Shown one piece after another: positions 58,880 through 64,000 of a stretch of DNA of 64,000 nt. The stretch's first letter is position 1; each line of letters starts with the position of its first letter. Below the pieces are notes generated by a model that did no database searches, was not told where the DNA came from, and worked only from the letters and a program-made list of their open reading frames with translations. Origin of the DNA: Variovorax sp. WS11 (GTDB lineage: Bacteria; Pseudomonadota; Gammaproteobacteria; Burkholderiales; Burkholderiaceae_C); contig NZ_JAAGOW010000001.1 in assembly GCF_010499245.1 (NCBI RefSeq), forward strand, positions 620,001 to 684,000, given 5' to 3'. Position numbers and translations under genes: made by a program.

Positions 58880-61606
58880 TTACGCGTAGAGCGGGTTGAT
58901 CTTGTCGACGTTGATGCCGTACTTCTTGATCGCTTCCGCCACCTTCGCGGCCGGCATCGCGCCATCGTCGGCCAGCGCCTTCAGGGCAGCGACCACGATG
59001 TAGTGGCGATTCACCTCGAAGTGCTCGCGCAGCTTGTTGCGGAAGTCGCTGCGGCCGAAGCCGTCGGTGCCCAGCACGCGGTAGCTGCGGTCCTTCGGGA
59101 TGAAGGGACGGATCTGCTCGGCGTAGGCCTTCATGTAGTCGGTCGACGCGACCACCGGGCCGGTCGTCTTGGACAGCTGCTCGGCCACGAAGGACACGCG
59201 CGGCGCCTCGGTCGGGTGCAGCAGGTTCCAGCGGTCGGCGTCCTGGCCGTCGCGCGTCAACTCGTTGAAGCTCGGGCAGCTCCACACCGAGGCGGCGACG
59301 CCCCAGTCCTGCTCGAGCAGTTCCTGCGCGGCGAAGCTCTCGCGCAGGATGGTGCCGCTGCCCAGCAGTTGCACGGCCGGCGCTTCCTTGCCCTTGGCGG
59401 CCTTGATCGCGGGCGCCTGCTTGCACAGGTACATGCCCTTGATGATCTGCTCCTCGGTGCCGGGCTGCAAGCCGGGCATCGCGTAGTTCTCGTTCAGCAG
59501 CGTCAGGTAGTAGTAGACGTTGTCCTGCTTCTCGACCATGCGCTTCAGGCCGTGGTGCAGGATCACGCCGACCTCGTGCGCGAAGGTCGGGTCGTAGCTC
59601 ACGCAGTTCGGGATGGTGTTGGCGAGGATGTGGCTGTGGCCGTCCTCGTGCTGCAGGCCCTCGCCGTTGAGCGTGGTGCGCCCGGAGGTGCCGCCCAGCA
59701 GGAAGCCGCGCGCCTGCATGTCGCCGGCCGCCCAAGCCAAATCACCGATGCGCTGGAAGCCGAACATCGAGTAGTACACATAGAACGGCACCATGATGCG
59801 GTTGTTGGTGCTGTACGAGGTGGCCGCGGCGATCCAGCTCGCCATGCCGCCCGCCTCGTTGATGCCTTCCTGCAGGATCTGGCCGGCCTTGTCTTCCTTG
59901 TAGTACATGACCTGGTCCTTGTCGACCGGGGTGTACTGCTGGCCATCGGGGTTGTAGATGCCGATCTGGCGGAACAGGCCTTCCATGCCGAAGGTGCGCG
60001 CCTCGTCGACCAGGATCGGCACCACGCGCGGGCCCAACGCCTTGTCGCGCAGCAGCTGCGTGAGGAAGCGCACGTAAGCCTGGGTGGTGGAGATCTCGCG
60101 GCCCTCGGCCGTAGGCTCCAGCACCGCCTTGAAGGTGTCCAGCGCCGGCACGGTGAAGCTCTCCTCGGCCTTGGCGCGGCGCGACGGCAGGTAGCCGCCC
60201 AGCGCCTTGCGGCGCTCGTGCAGGTACTTCATTTCCGGCGTGTCGTCGGCCGGCTTGTAGAAGGGCAGGTCGGCGAGCTGGCTGTCGGGGATCGGGATGT
60301 TGAAGCGGTCGCGGAAGCCCTTGATGTCTTCTTCGCCGAGCTTCTTGGTCTGGTGGACCGTGTTCTTCCCCTCGCCGATCTTGCCCATGCCGAAGCCCTT
60401 GACGGTCTTGATCAGGAGCACCGTCGGCTGGCCCGTGTGCTTGACGGCCGCGGCGAAGGCCGCATACACCTTTTGCGAATCGTGGCCGCCGCGGCGCAGG
60501 CTCCAGATGTCCTCGTCGCTCATCTTCGAGACCAGCTCCAGGGTGCGCGGATCGCGGCCGAAGAAATTCTTGCGCACATAGGCGCCGTCGTTGGCCTTGA
60601 ACGACTGGTAGTCGCCGTCGTTCGTCTCCATCATGATCTTGCGCAGCGCGCCGTCCTTGTCGCGCGCGAGCAGCGGGTCCCAGCCGTTGCCCCACAGCAG
60701 CTTGATCACGTTCCAGCCCGAGCCGCGGAACTCGCCTTCCAGCTCCTGGATGATCTTGCCGTTGCCGCGCACCGGACCGTCCAGGCGCTGCAGGTTGCAG
60801 TTGATGACGAAGACCAGGTTGTCCAGACGCTCGCGCGCCGCCAGGCCGATGGCGCCCAGCGACTCGACCTCGTCCATCTCGCCGTCGCCGCAGAACACCC
60901 ACACCTTGCGGTTGGCGGTGTCGGCGATGCCGCGCGCATGCAGGTACTTGAGGAACCGCGCCTGGTAGATGGCCATCAGCGGGCCCAGGCCCATCGAGAC
61001 GGTGGGGAACTGCCAGAACGCGGGCATCAGCTTCGGATGCGGATAGCTCGACAGGCCCTTGCCGTCGACCTCCTGGCGGAAGTTGAGCAGCTGTTCTTCT
61101 GTCAGGCGGCCTTCGAGGTAGGCGCGGGCATAGATGCCGGGGGAGACGTGGCCCTGGATGTAGAGGCAGTCGCCGCCGTGGTTCTCGCTCTCGGCATGCC
61201 AGAAGTGGTTGAAGCCGGCGCCGAACATGTTGGCCAGCGAGGCGAACGAGCCGATGTGGCCGCCCAGGTCACCCCCCTCGGGCGGATGGTGGCGGTTGGC
61301 CTTCACCACCATGGCCATGGCGTTCCAGCGCATGTAGGCGCGCAGGCGCTCTTCGATCTCGAGGTTGCCGGGGCAGCGCTCTTCCTGGTCTGCCTCGATC
61401 GTGTTGACGTAGGCGGTATTGGCCGAGAAGGGTTTGTCGATGCTGTGCTGGCGCGCGTGCTCCAGCAGCTGTTCGAGCAGGAAGTGAGCGCGATCGGCCC
61501 CCTCGCTCTGAATCACGGCGGACAGGGCGTCCATCCACTCACGGGTTTCTTGGGCGTCCGTGTCGTTCGCAGCGGAACCGAACCGGTTCTCGGGAATTGC
61601 CGACAT
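58880..61606 (-). CDS. aceE: pyruvate dehydrogenase E1 component (homodimeric type)
   Basis: 908-residue thiamine-diphosphate enzyme that decarboxylates pyruvate and acetylates the lipoyl groups of AceF. The ThDP motif is GDGEMDEVESLGAIGL ending in INCNLQ; HFEVNRHYIVVAAL near the C-terminus, DIGGHIGSFASLANMFG-like sequence near the N-terminus, and the NDGDYQSFKANDG region also fit. Length matches the AceE type (about 890), not the two-subunit alpha/beta type. AAAAAGGAGACAAGC precedes ATG 61606, a strong ribosome binding site. First gene of the aceE-aceF-lpdA operon, 45 bases before aceF. Divergent from the histidine kinase. Confidence 0.95.
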   Translation of the reverse strand: MSAIPENRFGSAANDTDAQETREWMDALSAVIQSEGADRAHFLLEQLLEHARQHSIDKPFSANTAYVNTIEADQEERCPGNLEIEERLRAYMRWNAMAMVVKANRHHPPEGGDLGGHIGSFASLANMFGAGFNHFWHAESENHGGDCLYIQGHVSPGIYARAYLEGRLTEEQLLNFRQEVDGKGLSSYPHPKLMPAFWQFPTVSMGLGPLMAIYQARFLKYLHARGIADTANRKVWVFCGDGEMDEVESLGAIGLAARERLDNLVFVINCNLQRLDGPVRGNGKIIQELEGEFRGSGWNVIKLLWGNGWDPLLARDKDGALRKIMMETNDGDYQSFKANDGAYVRKNFFGRDPRTLELVSKMSDEDIWSLRRGGHDSQKVYAAFAAAVKHTGQPTVLLIKTVKGFGMGKIGEGKNTVHQTKKLGEEDIKGFRDRFNIPIPDSQLADLPFYKPADDTPEMKYLHERRKALGGYLPSRRAKAEESFTVPALDTFKAVLEPTAEGREISTTQAYVRFLTQLLRDKALGPRVVPILVDEARTFGMEGLFRQIGIYNPDGQQYTPVDKDQVMYYKEDKAGQILQEGINEAGGMASWIAAATSYSTNNRIMVPFYVYYSMFGFQRIGDLAWAAGDMQARGFLLGGTSGRTTLNGEGLQHEDGHSHILANTIPNCVSYDPTFAHEVGVILHHGLKRMVEKQDNVYYYLTLLNENYAMPGLQPGTEEQIIKGMYLCKQAPAIKAAKGKEAPAVQLLGSGTILRESFAAQELLEQDWGVAASVWSCPSFNELTRDGQDADRWNLLHPTEAPRVSFVAEQLSKTTGPVVASTDYMKAYAEQIRPFIPKDRSYRVLGTDGFGRSDFRNKLREHFEVNRHYIVVAALKALADDGAMPAAKVAEAIKKYGINVDKINPLYA

Positions 61607-61679
61607 GCTTGTCTCCTTTTTGAGGGGGTGTGGCTGGGTAATTTAGTGCCGGAACCGGCAGCGCGCGGAGTTTCTCACA

Positions 61680-61727
61680 GAAATTTCGTAATTTCAAATA
61701 GTGCGTGACGATTTCTTATAGTGAAAT
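61680..61727. promoter_or_regulatory. GAAAT/ATTTC repeats between aceE and the histidine kinase
   Basis: GAAATT-TCGT-AATTTC (61680-61695) is one inverted repeat; ATTTC (61711-61715) and GAAAT (61723-61727) form a second with a 7-base spacer. They lie 74-121 bases upstream of the aceE start codon and 108-155 upstream of the kinase start, in a locally AT-rich segment. They could be regulator sites for pyruvate dehydrogenase expression. I cannot name the regulator. Confidence 0.4.
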
Positions 61728-61834
61728 TCATCGACGTTCATAAATGGAGAAATGAACCTCATCGCCTCTTTCGGAGTCATGTCACTGCCCCCCGTCCACA
61801 TGCCCGTGGAGAGGCCTTCCCCTACACTTGCTCG

Positions 61835-64000
61835 ATGCCCTTCTCCTCCCCGATCGCGGTGGCGCGCGGCGCCGTCAGCGCGTCGCCGCTTTCATGGTGG
61901 CGGCGCTGGTGGCGCCGGCAGACGCCGATGCTGCAGGACGCGGTGGCGATGCTGGCTCCGCTGGCGGCGGTGCTGCTGTTCCTGGCCGCCATCGTCTCCG
62001 CCTTCTGGTACCTACGCGCGGAGGAGGTGGAGCGCGAGCAGGAGTCGGTGAAGCGCGACGTCGAGTACGCCCAGCAGCGCGTGCGCCTGCGCCTGCTGGA
62101 GCGCCAGGAGCAGCTGATGCGCCTGGCGCGCGACGCCTCCAACCGCGAGATCGACGCGACCGAGTTCTCGAGCCGGGCGGAGTCGCTGGTGAGCCAGTTC
62201 CCCGAGCTGCAGGCCATCAGCTGGATCGACGACCGGCGCCGCTTCAAGGCCGGCTACGCCGCACCCAGCGTGCACCCGTCCCAGCAGCATGCGGTGGGCG
62301 ACGTGCTGCGGCCGGGCGACATCGAAAGCAACTACGCGCTGGCGCGCGAACTACGCCAGCCGGTGTTCTCGCAGCCGGTGGCGGGCGGCGATCCGACGGC
62401 GATGCTGCAGTTGCACGTCCCCTTCTTCGACCAGGGCCTGTTCGCGGGCGAGGTGCTGGGCGAGTTCTCGATCGACGGCATCTTGCGCTACGGCATGCCC
62501 TCGGAAGTGTCGGCGCGCTATGCGGTGTCGCTGCTCGACGCCAAGGGCGGGCTGATCGCCGGCAACACGGTCGCCAGCCCGCGCGAGGCCGAGACCCGCC
62601 TGCTGCCATGGAGCGAGCAGACCAACGAATACGAGGTCCCGGTGTCGCCGGTGGGCAATGCGCTGGTGCTGCGGGCGCAGGCCTACCGCACCTCGCAGGG
62701 CGTGGTCGGCAACGGGCTGTTCTGGCTGGTCGGCGCGCTCAGCGTGCTCACGAGCTGGATGCTGATCGGCACCTGGCGCCACACGCGGCGGCGGCTGCAG
62801 GCCCAGCAGGCGCTAGTGGCCGAGACCAACTTCCGGCGCGCGATGGAGAACTCCATGCTCACCGGCATGCGCGTGCTCGACCTCGAGGGCCGCATCACCT
62901 ACGTCAACGCGGCCTTCTGCGCGATGACCGGCTGGGACGAGAGCGAGCTGGTCGGGCAGACGCCGCCCTTCCCCTACTGGCTGGAGTCCGACCGCGAGAT
63001 CATGAACGAGCGGCTCGAGGAAGAGCTGCACGGCCGCGCCCTGCCGGGCGGCTTCCAGGTGCGCGTCAAGCGCAAGAACGGCAGCGTGTTCAACGCCCGC
63101 CTCTACGTCTCGCCGCTGATCGACGCGCGTGGCCACCAGACCGGCTGGATGACTTCGATGACCGACATCACCGAGCCGACCCGCATCCGCGAGCAGCTCT
63201 CGGCCTCCTACGAGCGCTTCACCACCGTGCTGGAAGCGCTGGACGCCTCGGTGTCGGTCGCGCCGCTCGGCAGCGAGGAACTGCTCTTCGCCAACAAGCT
63301 GTACCGCCTCTGGTTCGGCTCCGACACCGTGGGCCACCTGGGCATGGTGGCGCAGGCCGGCGTGCCGGCCTCGCATGCGCACGACGATGCGCTCGACGAC
63401 GTCGACCCCTTCGCCGGCCTGCCGATCGACCAGCTGACCGCCGCGCAGCCGGCCAACAACGAGATCTTCGTGCCCGAGCTGGGCAAGTGGCTGGAGGTGC
63501 GATCGCGCTACCTGACCTGGGTCGACGGGCGCCTGGCGCAGCTGGTGATCGCGACCGACATCACGCCGCGCCGCATGGCCGAGGACCTGTCGGCCGCGCA
63601 GGCCGACCGAGCCCAGGCCGCCAGCCGGCTCATCACGATGGGCGAGATGGCCTCCAGCGTGGCGCACGAGCTGAACCAGCCGCTGACCGCAATCACCAAC
63701 TACTGCAACGGGATGATGTCGCGCATCCGCGGCCAGCAGATCGATTCGGATGCCTTGCTCGCGGCCCTGGACAAGACCTCCAAGCAGGCGCAGCGGGCGG
63801 GCCAGATCATCCAGCGCATCCGCTCCTTCGTGAAGCGCAGCGAGCCCAACCGCACGCCGGCCGAGGTCTCGACGATGGTGAGCGAGGCGGTCGAACTCGC
63901 CGGCATCGAGCTCAGGCGCCGCAACGTGCGTCTCAATCACTACGTGGCGGCGCGGCTGCCGGTGGTGCGGGTCGATCCGATCCTGATCGAGCAGGTGATG
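61835..64000 (+). CDS. PAS-domain sensor histidine kinase, cut by window edge
   Basis: The first 722 codons of a membrane sensor kinase. Hydrophobic helices at about residues 35-60 (LAPLAAVLLFLAAIVSAFWYL) and 290-312 (LFWLVGALSVLTSWMLI) bracket a periplasmic sensor domain. Then come a PAS domain (about 335-455, with MENSMLTGMRVLDLEGRITYVN), a second PAS-like stretch and the HisKA phosphoacceptor in GEMASSVAHELNQPLTAI. The ATPase domain begins near the end and is lost beyond the window. ATG 61835 is chosen from the start of the coding pattern; no strong ribosome binding site is visible. The signal sensed is unknown; a response regulator is likely downstream. Confidence 0.9.
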   Translation, partial: MPFSSPIAVARGAVSASPLSWWRRWWRRQTPMLQDAVAMLAPLAAVLLFLAAIVSAFWYLRAEEVEREQESVKRDVEYAQQRVRLRLLERQEQLMRLARDASNREIDATEFSSRAESLVSQFPELQAISWIDDRRRFKAGYAAPSVHPSQQHAVGDVLRPGDIESNYALARELRQPVFSQPVAGGDPTAMLQLHVPFFDQGLFAGEVLGEFSIDGILRYGMPSEVSARYAVSLLDAKGGLIAGNTVASPREAETRLLPWSEQTNEYEVPVSPVGNALVLRAQAYRTSQGVVGNGLFWLVGALSVLTSWMLIGTWRHTRRRLQAQQALVAETNFRRAMENSMLTGMRVLDLEGRITYVNAAFCAMTGWDESELVGQTPPFPYWLESDREIMNERLEEELHGRALPGGFQVRVKRKNGSVFNARLYVSPLIDARGHQTGWMTSMTDITEPTRIREQLSASYERFTTVLEALDASVSVAPLGSEELLFANKLYRLWFGSDTVGHLGMVAQAGVPASHAHDDALDDVDPFAGLPIDQLTAAQPANNEIFVPELGKWLEVRSRYLTWVDGRLAQLVIATDITPRRMAEDLSAAQADRAQAASRLITMGEMASSVAHELNQPLTAITNYCNGMMSRIRGQQIDSDALLAALDKTSKQAQRAGQIIQRIRSFVKRSEPNRTPAEVSTMVSEAVELAGIELRRRNVRLNHYVAARLPVVRVDPILIEQVM

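Noticed and set aside
58862..61708. A 948-codon open frame opposite aceE
   Set aside because: It is the complementary shadow of aceE. The minus-strand AceE translation has full family motifs; the plus frame has none.

Overview
The window is high-GC, densely packed DNA, almost certainly from a betaproteobacterium of the order Burkholderiales, most likely a Comamonadaceae member such as Variovorax. The reasons are eleven orphan Bug/TctC-type substrate-binding protein genes, each beside small catabolic operons and LysR regulators; the aceE-aceF-lpdA order with a lipoyl domain fused to LpdA; and the DUF3348-DUF802-OmpA-DUF2894 operon, which I know from that order. This placement is inference from gene content. 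I see no tRNA, rRNA, insertion sequence, CRISPR array or phage gene.

Layout. 1-2712 (-): three tandem Bug genes. 3026-3790 (-): an IclR regulator. 3944-11750 (+): a nine-gene aromatic-catabolic operon (reductase, Rieske dioxygenase alpha and beta, SDR dehydrogenase, a 58-residue protein, class II aldolase, flavin monooxygenase, chorismate-mutase-like protein, Bug). The two promoters flanking the IclR gene carry the same arrangement of 15-bp palindromes, so both transcripts are probably IclR targets. 11802-15164: a LysR gene broken by an amber codon, a flavoprotein and a Bug. 15151-18492: LysR, M20 amidohydrolase, Bug. 18726-20482: NAD(P)-binding protein, alpha/beta hydrolase, DUF3606. 20581-25224: LysR, LigI-like amidohydrolase, SDR, Bug, carboxymuconolactone-decarboxylase-like protein, small ferredoxin-fold protein. 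25262-31827 (-): TcuA/TcuB-like pair with class II aldolase, Bug, D-2-hydroxyacid dehydrogenase and LysR. 31870-40028: an unusual LysR with two DNA-binding domains, divergent from a gallate-degradation operon (ligJ, ligK, gallate dioxygenase, two Bugs, a ModA-like protein, ligI).

40112-44771 holds a zinc-ribbon protein and, on the minus strand, a tightly overlapping four-gene operon encoding what looks like an ion-driven membrane stator (ExbB/MotA-like plus MotB/OmpA-like) with two proteins of unknown function. Its architecture resembles ZorA/ZorB of Zorya defence systems; this is the best candidate here for an undescribed system. 44796-49635: LysR, a DapA-family lyase, Bug, SDR and a D-tartrate-dehydratase-like enolase. 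49760-54490: a degenerate retropepsin-like protein, an NAD-type isocitrate dehydrogenase, DAHP synthase, an isochorismatase-family hydrolase and a PQQ-type sugar dehydrogenase. 54674-61606: an NlpC/P60 peptidase, a strong bidirectional terminator, and the pyruvate dehydrogenase complex (-). A PAS sensor histidine kinase runs off the right edge.

Together the enzymes imply degradation of aromatic and hydroxy-carboxylic acids. Gallate would be opened to 4-oxalomesaconate or 2-pyrone-4,6-dicarboxylate and converted by LigI/LigJ/LigK to pyruvate and oxaloacetate, feeding the pyruvate dehydrogenase complex and TCA cycle. Family assignments rest on reading translated sequences, not on database searches.
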